DNA of 64,000 nt from Anaerocolumna sp. MB42-C2 (lineage in GTDB: Bacteria > Bacillota > Clostridia > Lachnospirales > Lachnospiraceae), in contig NZ_CP133190.1 of assembly GCF_030913705.1 (NCBI RefSeq), positions 2,929,501-2,993,500 on the forward strand. Reading direction: 5' to 3'. The translations under genes were made by a program, and so were the position numbers. Within the stretch, counting starts at the first letter, position 1. Each line of letters begins with the position of its first letter. Below, piece after piece: positions 33,790 through 42,982 of the stretch. The notes beneath the pieces were generated by a model. The model had not been told where the DNA came from, did not search any database, and saw only the letters and a list, made by a program, of their open reading frames with translations.

Positions 33790-35298
33790 TTATATGTTCC
33801 AGGTAATATCTAGTTTGTCATCCGCAATATATATAATTTTAATTAATGCATCGACCACAGACTGTTTATCGGCAAAAGATAGTTCTTCCCACTTTTCCAC
33901 ATGATTTTTAATAATTTTCTTATCTTTTTCCGTGGAAGTATAGGTCAGTTTGTTTATTTCTTCTCTTAATCTGTTACGTTCTGCATCCAGCTTCTCAATC
34001 TTTTCATTAATATACCGTATCAATACATCATTGGCGCTGTTAACTTTCCCAAGTAATTGTTCTATTTCATTATCTACCTGGGATAAACGTATCTTATCAT
34101 CATTTAATTTGGGGTTAGACCGGATGTCATTCTGATTGGCAGATAATTTACTAAACCCGGAAAGTCTCTTTTTAATTGCATTAAACATATATTGTTCCAG
34201 CAGATCAGCATAAATTGTTTTACCCACACCCTTGCATTTCTTTGTACTTAATCTGGCGCTGCATACAAAATATCTTCCCCATTTCGTATTTGACTTTGCA
34301 ATCGTGAGAGCATATCCACAATTACCACATTTTACTTTTCCTGCAAGCCATGAATTTTTGGGTTTGCAGGTTTTAGTGGATTGTCTGTTATTCAGACATC
34401 TTATTCTGCACTTAATCCAATCCTTTGAAGATACAATTCCCTCGTGAGGTGCCAATACAATGTCTTTATCCGTTAAGTCACATTGTTTTCTTGTTTCAGA
34501 AACCGACCCTTTATATAAATAGCAAGCATTTACACCGATAAAGTCTGTTACCGGGTTAATGATATTAGCACCCTGGCTTTTAAAAAACTCATACACATCA
34601 GCGTCTGCCCTCACATATACAGGATTACGGAGCATTTCAGATATTCTTGCAGTGCTCCATACCCCTCCGCGAAGATTTTCGATATTATTCTTAACCAGGC
34701 AGCGGATCACATCTCCTAAAGAATTATTATTATCCGCATACATAGCATAAAGTAAACTGATCTGCTCACTTTCCTCAGGGACAGGTACATATTTGGAAGT
34801 ATTCACTCCGTCAACTACTGTTTTTTCTATTCGAAAGCCATATGGTACACGGCCTCCCATGTAAAATCCTTTTTTACTTCGTGAATAATATGCATCAGCA
34901 ACCCTTTTCTGTATTGTTTCCCTTTCAAGCTGTGCAAATACAATGCAGATATTTAACATAGCCCTGCCGATAGGTGTTGAAGTATCAAATTTTTCCGTAC
35001 TGGATATAAACTCAACATTATGTTTCTGGAATTTATCCATCATGTTTGCAAAGTCCAATATGGACCTGCTGATCCGGTCTAATTTATAGACTATAACTTT
35101 GGTTACTTTTCCTGTCTCAATATCCTGAAGCATTTCTTCAAACGAGGGACGATTGGTATTCTTACCACTATACCCACGGTCAATATACGTCTTAAAAGGC
35201 TCACCATGGATTTCATATTGGCAGTATTCAATCTGGCTCTCTACCGAGATACTATCTTCTTTTAATATTGACTGACGAGCATATAACGCATTATACAT
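33790..35298 (-). CDS. Large serine recombinase (resolvase/integrase family)
   Basis: A 502-residue site-specific recombinase. The N-terminal resolvase domain has the nucleophile Ser10 in YARQSILKE, with VYKLDRISRS and the E-helix region GRAMLNICIVFAQLERETI. It is followed by a recombinase domain (about 160-290), a zinc ribbon (KCGNCGYAL...CSARLSTKKCKG, about 320-355) and a coiled-coil C-terminus (about 390-470). The family integrates or excises phages, conjugative elements and skin-like elements, or inverts DNA. No phage or conjugation genes accompany it, so it is solitary, perhaps the remnant or core of a minimal element. It is preceded by a 52-residue ORF on the same strand. GGGAGGTG lies 11 bases before the ATG. 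Confidence 0.9.
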   Translation of the reverse strand: MYNALYARQSILKEDSISVESQIEYCQYEIHGEPFKTYIDRGYSGKNTNRPSFEEMLQDIETGKVTKVIVYKLDRISRSILDFANMMDKFQKHNVEFISSTEKFDTSTPIGRAMLNICIVFAQLERETIQKRVADAYYSRSKKGFYMGGRVPYGFRIEKTVVDGVNTSKYVPVPEESEQISLLYAMYADNNNSLGDVIRCLVKNNIENLRGGVWSTARISEMLRNPVYVRADADVYEFFKSQGANIINPVTDFIGVNACYLYKGSVSETRKQCDLTDKDIVLAPHEGIVSSKDWIKCRIRCLNNRQSTKTCKPKNSWLAGKVKCGNCGYALTIAKSNTKWGRYFVCSARLSTKKCKGVGKTIYADLLEQYMFNAIKKRLSGFSKLSANQNDIRSNPKLNDDKIRLSQVDNEIEQLLGKVNSANDVLIRYINEKIEKLDAERNRLREEINKLTYTSTEKDKKIIKNHVEKWEELSFADKQSVVDALIKIIYIADDKLDITWNI

Positions 35299-35384
35299 CG
35301 TTCAACTTACACCTCCCTCTGTCATTTATAAAAAGAGCCGCCCACAGATGTTTTTATCAGCAAACACATCATTGAGGCAACCCA

Positions 35385-35543
35385 TTAAACATACTTTATA
35401 AATATTTTATATAGTTCCTGTTCTATGTTATCCCTTGTACTTGTATCTATTTTGACAGGTTTGCGATTAACCACAATAAATTTCATTTTTTCCTGATTAA
35501 TCTCAGATGTCTCAATTTGATATACAGTATCATTCTCCTGCAT
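35385..35543 (-). CDS. Small companion protein upstream of the serine recombinase (52 residues)
   Basis: A short open frame with a strong GGAGG ribosome site six bases before its ATG, ending 86 bases before the recombinase start on the same strand. The product begins MQENDTVYQIETSEINQEKM and continues FIVVNRKPVKIDTSTRDNIE, ending in a short helical tail. It has no signal peptide or recognised motif. Position and strand suggest one transcript with the recombinase; a role as a directionality or accessory factor is possible, but this is inference. A homology search was not possible. It is too well translated in appearance to be a chance frame. Confidence 0.62.
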   Translation of the reverse strand: MQENDTVYQIETSEINQEKMKFIVVNRKPVKIDTSTRDNIEQELYKIFIKYV

Positions 35544-35992
35544 AGAAAGCCTCCAATTATTCTTACACTTAAAATTATGTATTACTGCTCGTCCGGTATG
35601 ATATAAAAATGAAAAAGCTGCTTACTATAAGCAGCAGCGTGCGTTCATAAATTATAAATATAACATTATATCAGCAGAGTTATTCATGACGCCATGTTTT
35701 GGACCAATTGCACTTGTTATTTCTTATACTGTTCACTAAAACATTCAGTAAACAATTTGTAATAATTAACTTTTTTAATAGACTCCGTTGGTAATAACAG
35801 TAATTGTTGAGAATAAAAATGTAATTGCATAAATAATTGTACATATCAAAAAATATATTATAACCGTATAATATTAACAATACACGTATTTTTCATCAAG
35901 CATAGCTAGTTATATGCAAACATTTTTCTTGAATATCATCACCTAAATATGGTATAGTAAACACAAAACATTTACTAAACGAGGTGGAACAA
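35544..35992. other. Intergenic region upstream of the recombinase unit
   Basis: A hairpin GCTGCTTA/TAAGCAGC at 35615-35633 has a T-run on the minus strand, so a minus-strand transcript starting further right may end here before the small ORF; no gene for it is visible. The remainder is AT-rich. The right end holds the promoter and operator of the LacI gene. Confidence 0.45.
35929..35977 (+). promoter_or_regulatory. Promoter and operator of the galactoside LacI regulator
   Basis: TTGAAT (35929-35934), 18 bases, TATAGT (35953-35958). An inverted pair, TAGTAAA (35955-35961) and TTTACTA (35971-35977) with 9 bases between, overlaps the -10 box and start region, indicating autoregulation. The same arrangement occurs at 40541-40565. 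Confidence 0.72.
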
Positions 35993-37051
35993 ATGGCAAC
36001 ATTAAGTGATATTGCTAATGTATGTGGTGTATCAAAAGCTACCGTTTCAAGAATTTTAAATAATGACCCGGATTTTTCAGTTACTGTGCAAACCAGAGAA
36101 CAAGTTTTATCAACTGCTGCAGCTATGAATTATGATATAAAGATAAAAAAGCGTACACCCAACAACGGAAAAAGAAACAACCCGAAAGGAAAAAGTAATG
36201 TTTCATCTGTTTTAAAAGTTGGAGTTCTCAGCTTTAGTCTTAATTTCAGTGATAAAAATGATGATTATTACAGCAAAATTCTTAATAGCTGCACAGCTTT
36301 TCTCAACGAGGCACCGCTATCTTATAAATTGGAATTTCATTACATTGTTGAAGATTCTTATGAAGCACTATCCGGAATGGATGCCTTGATTATACTCGGA
36401 AAACTTCATTTAGATCCATATCACCCTATAATTGCTAATATCAAATATAAACTAATCATAGATTATGCTGCTCCCGATAAACAATTCGATTCCGTTCAAG
36501 TCAATTTTTACGAAGTTATAAAAATGGCAGCTGAATATTTCCATTCTCTCAAGATTACAGATATTGGATTTATTGGATCTTACGATTACATCACACAATT
36601 CAATCAACAAAAAAGAGAAAAAGCATTAGATTCCAGGCATCTTGCTTTTAGAGATTATTGTCTGCAAAATGATATTGATCCTTCTAAAAAAATGTGGATT
36701 GGCGATTATTTTTCTTCGGAAGAAGGTTACCGTATCACTACACAATTAATTCAAAAAAACGTTTTGCCATCTGCCATATTATTTGCATCTGACGAAATGG
36801 CTTTGGGATCCTATAAATCATTTCAGGAACACAATATACAGATTGGAAAGGATATTTCCATTATTGGTATTGACAATATACCATACACTAGTTTTCTAAA
36901 TCCTTCCCTTAGCACAATTTCTCTAAACATTCCCACAATAGGAGAAACTGCCGGATTTGCTTTACTTTCACAGATCCAGGGTCGAAAGTTTCCATTAGTT
37001 TTGCATACACCGATCCAACTAATTAAAAGAAACAGTTGTAAACAACAATAA
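35993..37051 (+). CDS. LacI-family regulator of the alpha-galactoside locus
   Basis: A 352-residue LacI/GalR regulator. The N-terminal helix-turn-helix reads MATLSDIANVCGVSKATVSRILNND, the spacer is KGKSNVSS-rich, and the sugar-binding domain shows FASDEMALGSYKSFQEHNIQIGKDISIIGIDNIPYTSFLNPSLSTI. This is the MsmR/GalR type that often controls raffinose or melibiose genes. The start is ATG 35993 after GAGGTGG; GTG 35984 lies inside the ribosome site. Its own promoter and the promoter of the downstream ABC operon carry matching TAGTAAA-N9-TTTACTA inverted repeats, so it probably represses both, with an alpha-galactoside or galactose as inducer. It is convergent with the permease genes. Confidence 0.9.
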   Translation: MATLSDIANVCGVSKATVSRILNNDPDFSVTVQTREQVLSTAAAMNYDIKIKKRTPNNGKRNNPKGKSNVSSVLKVGVLSFSLNFSDKNDDYYSKILNSCTAFLNEAPLSYKLEFHYIVEDSYEALSGMDALIILGKLHLDPYHPIIANIKYKLIIDYAAPDKQFDSVQVNFYEVIKMAAEYFHSLKITDIGFIGSYDYITQFNQQKREKALDSRHLAFRDYCLQNDIDPSKKMWIGDYFSSEEGYRITTQLIQKNVLPSAILFASDEMALGSYKSFQEHNIQIGKDISIIGIDNIPYTSFLNPSLSTISLNIPTIGETAGFALLSQIQGRKFPLVLHTPIQLIKRNSCKQQ

Positions 37052-37324
37052 GGAGATTTTTAACCACAGTTCAACTCTGCCCATCTGTTTGAAATCTCGT
37101 TCCTGGCGGTACTATAGGACGAAAAAGGGCTGTTTTGTTTAGAGAAATTAAAACTTAAAGCAGTAAATGAATATGTTAATACAAGATAATCCAATATGTC
37201 TTATGCGAAAAATACAACGGTATCTGATTACATAATTTATTACAATGCTAAACGGCTGCAGCGTAAATTGCTTGCTACGACTTTTATGGAATACCATATT
37301 AGATATCTGGAAGCAGCATAAAAA

Positions 37325-37352
37325 ATGTACCTGCCAGGACTGGCAGGTACAT
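37325..37352 (-). terminator. Terminator of the sugar ABC transporter operon
   Basis: Thirteen-base perfect arms (37325-37337 and 37340-37352) followed on the minus strand by a T-run. The surrounding gap 37052-37442 has no gene; it also includes a degenerate relative of the 15592-15639 hairpin at 37398-37436. Confidence 0.8.
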
Positions 37353-37442
37353 AACCTAAAAAATAAATATTTTATTTGTCTCTTAACGGGGGGCACTCCA
37401 GGTTATTCAACCACTAGTGCGACAACCTCTTAAAAGAAACTA

Positions 37443-38279
37443 TTAATTTTTCATTCCTGTAATAGCTATTCCTTGAATAATTTGTTTTTGGAAAAACATA
37501 TATACAATAAGTACCGGAAGAATTGATATTACTGTACCTGCCATAAGCAGCGGATAATTAGTAGCATAGGTACCTTTAAAGAAATTGAGTAAAAGCGGAA
37601 CCGTAAAAGTTTCTGTTTTGTTCAAGAAAATCAATGGATACAAGAAGTTATTCCACTGTCCTAGAAATACAAAAATACCAAATGCTGCCATAGAGGGTTT
37701 TACCAATTGTATAATAATTCGAAAAAATATCTGTGGTACCGTAGCTCCATCTATAACTGCCGCTTCTTCCAGTTCATTTGGGATTCCGGCTATAAATTGT
37801 CTCATTAAGAATACTCCAAATGCATTAAATAAGCCTGCCGGAAGAATTAAAGATAAATGCGTACCTAAAAGTCCCAAATACTTCATAATAATAAATAACG
37901 GAATCATCGTAACCTGTGACGGAATCATCATAGTCGCCAAGAATAAGATAAACACAAAATTACTCCCGTGAAATTTCAATTTTGCAAATGCATACCCTGC
38001 CATTGTAGCTGTAAGCAACTGAATAACCACAACCACAAATGCAATATAAAAACTATTAAAATATGCACGTCCGAAAGGAAGTGTTGCCAGTGAATCCGGG
38101 TAATTTTCCCAAACAATCGGATCTGGCAATATTTTGGGTGGCGATGCAAATGTTTGTCCCATGTTTTTCAAGGAACTCAAAATAGTCCATGTAAAAGGAA
38201 GTATCATAGTTATTGCCCCAAGGCTAAGTACCACATACAACAAAATTTTACCAACTCTAACCTTTTTCTTATTGTTCAT
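37443..38279 (-). CDS. Sugar ABC transporter permease, MalG type
   Basis: Inner-membrane permease of a carbohydrate uptake (CUT1) ABC transporter, 278 residues, with about six helices. The cytoplasmic EAA loop, which contacts the ATPase, is EEAAVIDGATVPQIFFRIIIQLVKP (about 190-214). The start is at ATG 38279, preceded by AAAGGTGG, and overlaps the previous gene by 11 bases. It pairs with the MalF-type permease and the lipoprotein upstream. No ATPase gene is present; as in many Firmicutes, a shared MsmX-like ATPase encoded elsewhere is expected. Substrate is likely an alpha-galactoside, judged from the GH36 enzyme next door. Confidence 0.92.
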   Translation of the reverse strand: MNNKKKVRVGKILLYVVLSLGAITMILPFTWTILSSLKNMGQTFASPPKILPDPIVWENYPDSLATLPFGRAYFNSFYIAFVVVVIQLLTATMAGYAFAKLKFHGSNFVFILFLATMMIPSQVTMIPLFIIMKYLGLLGTHLSLILPAGLFNAFGVFLMRQFIAGIPNELEEAAVIDGATVPQIFFRIIIQLVKPSMAAFGIFVFLGQWNNFLYPLIFLNKTETFTVPLLLNFFKGTYATNYPLLMAGTVISILPVLIVYMFFQKQIIQGIAITGMKN

Positions 38280-39141
38280 AGTACACCCACCTTTTCGATC
38301 CATACATTTGAATCAATGTAATAGTCAAAATAATCACAAACAAAATCACAGAAGATGCACAAGCACGTCCCATTTTAAAATCTACAAATGCATTTTGATA
38401 TATATGGTATACAAGTGTGTAACTTGCTTTCATTGGACCGCCTTTGGACATAACAAACGCCTGATCAAATACTTGAAAAGAACTTATTATCGTCATTATT
38501 AATACAAAGAACAGCGTTGGAGAAAGCATCGGTACCGTAATATGCCGGAATGAATTCAATTTATTCGCACCGTCAATTTGTGCTGCCTCATAATAAACCT
38601 CCGGAATATTCTGTAAACCAGCAAGAAGAAGTACCATATTATATCCAACATTCCACCATACGGACACAATGACAATGGATATTAACACCATTTTAGGATC
38701 CGTCAACCATTTAGGACCGTCAATGCCTATAGAAGCCAATGCAGTATTAAGAAGTCCAAAATCTCCATTCATAATCCATGTCCAAATTACACCAACCGAT
38801 ACCGATCCGGTTACAACTGGCATAAAATAGAACAATCTATATATATTTTTCCCTTTAATTTTCTGCACTGCCAATGCCAGTGCTAATGCCAATATCAGAT
38901 CGATCGGTATAAAAAGAAGCGAATAAATTAACGTATTTAATAAGGATTTTCTGAAATCCGAATCCATTACCTGTCCAATATAATTTTGAAGTCCAACAAA
39001 TTTCATTTCCGATGCTATTCCATCCCACTCATTGAAACTAATGCCAAAACTCATACCTAATGGTATGATTGCAAATATAACTAAACCTATTAATTGAGGA
39101 ATAATAAAAATCAATCCCCATTTTCTACGTCCTTTTTGCAT
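38269..39141 (-). CDS. Sugar ABC transporter permease, MalF type
   Basis: CUT1-family permease, 290 residues, with about six transmembrane helices and the EAA loop YYEAAQIDGANKLNSFRHITVPMLSP (about 187-212). The N-terminus MQKGRRKWGLIFIIPQLIGLVIF is typical. AAAGGAG precedes the ATG. It lies between the lipoprotein gene (59 bases upstream) and the second permease gene (11-base overlap) in one operon. With the partner permease it forms the membrane channel for galactoside import. Confidence 0.92.
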   Translation of the reverse strand: MQKGRRKWGLIFIIPQLIGLVIFAIIPLGMSFGISFNEWDGIASEMKFVGLQNYIGQVMDSDFRKSLLNTLIYSLLFIPIDLILALALALAVQKIKGKNIYRLFYFMPVVTGSVSVGVIWTWIMNGDFGLLNTALASIGIDGPKWLTDPKMVLISIVIVSVWWNVGYNMVLLLAGLQNIPEVYYEAAQIDGANKLNSFRHITVPMLSPTLFFVLIMTIISSFQVFDQAFVMSKGGPMKASYTLVYHIYQNAFVDFKMGRACASSVILFVIILTITLIQMYGSKRWVYYEQ

Positions 39142-39200
39142 TACATTTCTCCTTTATAGATAAGGAGGCGTATCGCCTCCTTATTCTAAAAACATGTTAT

Positions 39201-40523
39201 TTACTGCTCTACTGCTATGATTTCGGCTCCTTTTGCTTCTGCCTTTCCCAAAACCTCTTCTGGATTCGTACCATTAATGTACGCCTCTTCAAAAACAGAT
39301 TTTGTCGCATCGCTGAATCCTGGATATAAACCATCTTTTACAGTTTTATCACCCATTGTCCAACCAGTTGCACGTACATTCAAGATATGTTCTACATGCT
39401 CTGGAACTTCAGAACTCCGAATTAATTCATCCAATGTTTTTACCGATGGAACAGAGGTGCCTACACCTGTAATTCTTGCTTTCTGTCCTTGCGTTCCGCA
39501 ATAGAATGAAGCAAACTCCATAGCTTCTTTTGCATACTCTGATTTCGCATTGATACATAAGTATCCACAGCATACCTGTGCCGGTGTATATTTCGTACCA
39601 TCACTAGAGGGATATGGAATATAATCAAAATCAATGCCTTCATCATAAAATGTTTTTGTAAGCCAACGTCCTGCTACAATAAAACCCGTTTGATTCGACA
39701 TAAACATTGCATCTTCGCCTTGTCCATTTGGTAATGTTCCGCCATAAACAAATCTTCCGTCTTTCAATCTTTCGCAAACATATTTAAAAGCTTCTTTGGC
39801 TTTGTCATCAAATTTGTAAGTGTCACCATCCCATACTGATCCACCGTTAGCAAATACCCAATTGTATAATCGAATATTGTCCCCAGACTGAATCATTCCA
39901 CTTTTGCCATTTTCCTGAAGTGCAGAACAGATTTTATCAAAATTGTCCCATGTCCACTCACCCTTTTCAAATAATTCCTGAGGTTCTTCAATGCCTAACT
40001 CTGCCAGCATTGATGGAGAATAATACATAACTACCGGATTACAATCTACTGATAATCCATAGATTTCATCACCATTCTTAGCTGCACCCCATACACTTTC
40101 ATCAAAATCATCTTCTTTTACATAAGAATCAGCACTTGCAAGGAAGTCTGTCATACCGGCTATTGTACCATTTTTCACCAACTGGCTAATCATAGTATCC
40201 TCAACAAAAATAACATCAGCAGCTGTCCCTCCAGCCAACTGAGTAATCAGCTGTTGACTATAACCATCACTTGGAGATGCTTCAAAGTTAACATGTATTT
40301 TATTCTGGCTTTTGTTAAACGCATCAACAGCTTGCTGATATACAGTTATTTCTTCTGCATTACCTCTCGAAGTATATGTAATCTCTACTACATCTCCATC
40401 TTGTACAGGATCACTATTTTCTGAAGATGTAGTTACAACTTTCTGTTTCTCCGTTCCACATCCTGTAAGAACAGCCATTCCAGCCAATAAAGTCACCATA
40501 ATACAAACTATTTTCTTTTTCAT
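39201..40523 (-). CDS. Sugar-binding lipoprotein of the ABC transporter
   Basis: Extracellular solute-binding protein of the CUT1 class, 440 residues. It has a lipoprotein signal (MKKKIVCIMVTLLAGMAVLTGCG, lipobox Cys about 22) followed by a two-lobed binding domain: EITVYQQAVDAFNKSQNKIHV, ADVIFVEDTMISQLVKNG, YGLSVDCNPVVMYYSPSML, and GFIVAGRWLTKTF. It captures sugar outside the membrane and hands it to the permeases. The promoter (TTGACA at 40622-40617, 16 bases, GATAAT at 40600-40595) is followed by an operator-like inverted repeat. GAGAGGAT precedes the ATG. Ligand is probably raffinose-type or melibiose-type sugar, inferred from context. Confidence 0.92.
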   Translation of the reverse strand: MKKKIVCIMVTLLAGMAVLTGCGTEKQKVVTTSSENSDPVQDGDVVEITYTSRGNAEEITVYQQAVDAFNKSQNKIHVNFEASPSDGYSQQLITQLAGGTAADVIFVEDTMISQLVKNGTIAGMTDFLASADSYVKEDDFDESVWGAAKNGDEIYGLSVDCNPVVMYYSPSMLAELGIEEPQELFEKGEWTWDNFDKICSALQENGKSGMIQSGDNIRLYNWVFANGGSVWDGDTYKFDDKAKEAFKYVCERLKDGRFVYGGTLPNGQGEDAMFMSNQTGFIVAGRWLTKTFYDEGIDFDYIPYPSSDGTKYTPAQVCCGYLCINAKSEYAKEAMEFASFYCGTQGQKARITGVGTSVPSVKTLDELIRSSEVPEHVEHILNVRATGWTMGDKTVKDGLYPGFSDATKSVFEEAYINGTNPEEVLGKAEAKGAEIIAVEQ

Positions 40524-40540
40524 ATGTTTATCCTCTCTTT

Positions 40541-40622
40541 TTAGTAAACTTTTTTTATTTTACTAACATACAGCCATTTGTTTTATAAATCAAAATTATC
40601 ACAATTTTTTACTATTGTCAAC
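40541..40622 (-). promoter_or_regulatory. Promoter and operator of the sugar ABC operon
   Basis: On the minus strand TTGACA (40622-40617), 16 bases, GATAAT (40600-40595). Downstream of the start site TTAGTAAA (40541-40548) and TTTACTAA (40558-40565) form an inverted repeat with 9-base spacing, the same as at the LacI gene. Confidence 0.75.
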
Positions 40623-40670
40623 AATATTTTTGCTGTTTACCTTATTATTTTAACTATTTTCAATAATATA

Positions 40671-40746
40671 TTTACTAAACTATTGATTTTTTATTTTATT
40701 TGTGTTAGTTTTGTAAACATAAAATCATTTACTTTTTTACTAAACG
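40671..40746 (+). promoter_or_regulatory. Operator-like half sites before the GH36 gene
   Basis: TTTACTAAAC occurs at 40671-40680 and again at 40737-40746, beside the ribosome site. A weaker inverted pair TTGTAAA-N10-TTTACTT lies at 40711-40734. This suggests that the same LacI protein controls the gene. No strong promoter boxes were seen. Confidence 0.5.
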
Positions 40747-40755
40747 GAGGCAAAA

Positions 40756-42543
40756 ATGAAACTAACAAATATTATATGTAATACGAATAAACTTGAATTA
40801 ACTAGTTCTTCTGTTGAAACTAATTCTACAATATCTGAATATCTCTTTGATTTTCGATACAACGAATCCATTCAAGGAAACCTCAATGCTCTGCAGCAGT
40901 TTCCAATGAAAAATCGGCCTCTTGTTCATCTCCATTTAGAAGCGCCGGCCTTATACATCGTTGGTATTTGGCGTCCTGATTCTGCTTTTGAGAAAAATTT
41001 AATTGGTGATTGGGCTAAATTACACCAAATTAACCTAAGCCATTCCGCTCCTGTTGTTACTTTTTTTAATCAAGAGGAGAATAATTGTTTTACAGTATCC
41101 TCAAGTAATGTAAATCAAGATTCTTTTCTTCTTGCTGGTGTTCATGAAGAAACTGGTGAAATCTATATAGATATTATTATCTATTTATCTCCAGAAACCA
41201 ATATTTACGATTTAACCTGTCGTATTGATACTACTAATGCACCTCTTCATCAAGTATTAGAAAATGTTTCTAACTGGTGGGACTCTATCCTGCCTGATAA
41301 ACCAATGTGTGTACCTCGAGAAACCAAGCTTCCTATGTACTCTACCTGGTATTCCTACCACCAAGATATGACTGATGAATTGTTAAGATGTGAATATCAG
41401 CAAGCTGCGAATTTAGGAATGAAAACCGTCATTATAGATGATGGCTGGCAAACGGAAGACAATAACAGAGGTTATGGCTTTTGTGGAGATTGGAAAAGTG
41501 AGAGAACAAAATTTCCTGACTTAAAAAAACATGTTGATTATATTCACTCACTCGGAATGAAATGCCTCTTGTGGTACAGTGTCGCTTTCGTAGGGAAGTA
41601 TTCCAGTGTATGGAATGAATATAGTAATATGTTACTTCATTTTGATTCAACTCTCCAAGCAGGCGTTTTGGATCCACGCTATCCTCAGGTAAGATTCTAT
41701 TTAATCACTTTGTATAAAACTGCTTTAGAAGAATGGAATTTAGATGGATTAAAATTAGATTTCATTGATTCTTTTCGTGAGTATACAGATACACCTGAAT
41801 ACAATCGTGACATGGACTTTCACGAAATTCAAGATGCTGTTTACCATCTAATGTTAGAGATCTCTAAGACACTAAGAGCTATCAAGCCCAATATTATGAT
41901 CGAATTTCGTCAAAATTATATCGGCCCACAAATGCGTAGATTTGGTAATATATTTCGTGTTGGAGATTGTCCTTTATCGTCTGTCTCAAACCGCATTGGA
42001 ATTACCGATTTAAAACTCATCAGCGGAAATACTGCCATTCATTCTGACATGATTATGTGGCACCATAATGAATCACCTGAAGATATTGCCATTCGGCTCA
42101 TCAACTGTATATTTGGGAATCTTCAAATATCTGTTAAACTAAATTCATTAAATGACAAGCAATACAAAGTGTTACAACATTATTTGAAGTTTTCAATTTC
42201 CAACTGCAAAGTCCTGCAAGAAGGAATTTTTTCAATTCAATCACCATTAGCACTTTATCCAGTCCTTCAAAGTTGTTATGATAAAATATGTATTATCGCT
42301 TATTATATTAGTAATGTATTGATTAAGCTTCCTTTTAACGAGTCATTTAACGAATACTGGATTTTAAATGGTTGCAAAGAAAAACAAATTTGTATTCAAT
42401 TCTCTGAATCTGGGACATATCAAATTACCAGTCTTGACTGTTTTGGAGATGAAATCTGCAGAAAAGAAGAAAAAATCACACCAGGTCTATATTCTTTTCT
42501 CAACTCTGCAGGCGGCTCAATGCAAATAAATAAAATTTTTTAA
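40756..42543 (+). CDS. Alpha-galactosidase-like enzyme (GH36)
   Basis: A 595-residue glycoside hydrolase of clan GH-D. The barrel contains MKTVIIDDGWQTED, GFCGDWKSERTKFP, KCLLWYSVAF, the nucleophile Asp in GLKLDFIDSF (about 335) and the acid/base Asp in FRVGDCPLSS (about 404). The N-terminal beta domain and C-terminal beta domain complete the family layout. No signal peptide, so it acts inside the cell on sugar imported by the adjacent ABC transporter. GGAGG precedes the ATG. It is divergent from the transporter operon and shares operator-like sequences with it. Other GH36 activities such as alpha-N-acetylgalactosaminidase remain possible. Confidence 0.9.
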   Translation: MKLTNIICNTNKLELTSSSVETNSTISEYLFDFRYNESIQGNLNALQQFPMKNRPLVHLHLEAPALYIVGIWRPDSAFEKNLIGDWAKLHQINLSHSAPVVTFFNQEENNCFTVSSSNVNQDSFLLAGVHEETGEIYIDIIIYLSPETNIYDLTCRIDTTNAPLHQVLENVSNWWDSILPDKPMCVPRETKLPMYSTWYSYHQDMTDELLRCEYQQAANLGMKTVIIDDGWQTEDNNRGYGFCGDWKSERTKFPDLKKHVDYIHSLGMKCLLWYSVAFVGKYSSVWNEYSNMLLHFDSTLQAGVLDPRYPQVRFYLITLYKTALEEWNLDGLKLDFIDSFREYTDTPEYNRDMDFHEIQDAVYHLMLEISKTLRAIKPNIMIEFRQNYIGPQMRRFGNIFRVGDCPLSSVSNRIGITDLKLISGNTAIHSDMIMWHHNESPEDIAIRLINCIFGNLQISVKLNSLNDKQYKVLQHYLKFSISNCKVLQEGIFSIQSPLALYPVLQSCYDKICIIAYYISNVLIKLPFNESFNEYWILNGCKEKQICIQFSESGTYQITSLDCFGDEICRKEEKITPGLYSFLNSAGGSMQINKIF

Positions 42544-42601
42544 TCCATATGCAAGGACACCAAAATATATTGTCAGCGTCAGTATAAAAAACTGCATTAT
42601 T

Positions 42602-42901
42602 ATGACCCCAACAGATGTCCAGGTCCATAAAAGAGGAGACTTTATCTTTCGGCAATATGAAGAATACCATACAAAGACGGATGAAATGAACGGGAAAGTA
42701 AATGAAAACAACAAGAGTATCAATGAAGTTTTAGAATATGCTGCGAACCAAATATTAGACAGTAATATGAAAAAAATTACACAAGCAGCATGGAATTTTA
42801 TAAATATTCAAACCGAAATAACCTCCATTGTGCAACAGGCTGATCAAAATACAGCCTCTTCCGGTGAGATTTTATCCACTTTGGAAGCACAAAATAAATA
42901 A
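42602..42901 (+). pseudogene. Possible remnant of a chemoreceptor coiled-coil region
   Basis: A 99-residue open frame whose second half (INEVLEYAANQI... ITSIVQQADQNTASSGEILSTLEAQNK) resembles the helical stretches of methyl-accepting chemotaxis proteins. It lacks a signalling tip, a membrane segment and a clear ribosome site. It starts shortly after the GH36 gene on the same strand. An antisense open frame (42517-42723) with a hydrophobic stretch overlaps it, so neither frame is certain. I read it as a decayed fragment; a small helical protein is the alternative. Confidence 0.3.
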
Positions 42902-42920
42902 GATTACCTAAAAATCAGCA

Positions 42921-42962
42921 AAGCAGGCAGGCCTCCATGTTTTGAATGCCTGCCTGCTTATC
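42921..42962. terminator. GC-rich dispersed hairpin, copy 1
   Basis: AAGCAGGCAGGC pairs with GCCTGCCTGCTT around a 16-base loop. The whole 42-base unit, loop included, recurs at 57872-57913 with two differences, so it is both a terminator and a dispersed repeat. Both copies lie at the 3' end of minus-strand genes. Confidence 0.8.
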
Positions 42963-42982
42963 GTAAATCTACAAGTTCATTT

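Noticed and set aside
42517..42723. Minus-strand 68-residue hydrophobic frame overlapping the GH36 end
   Set aside because: It overlaps the 3' end of a well-supported gene, has no ribosome site and looks like antisense of AT-rich sequence.
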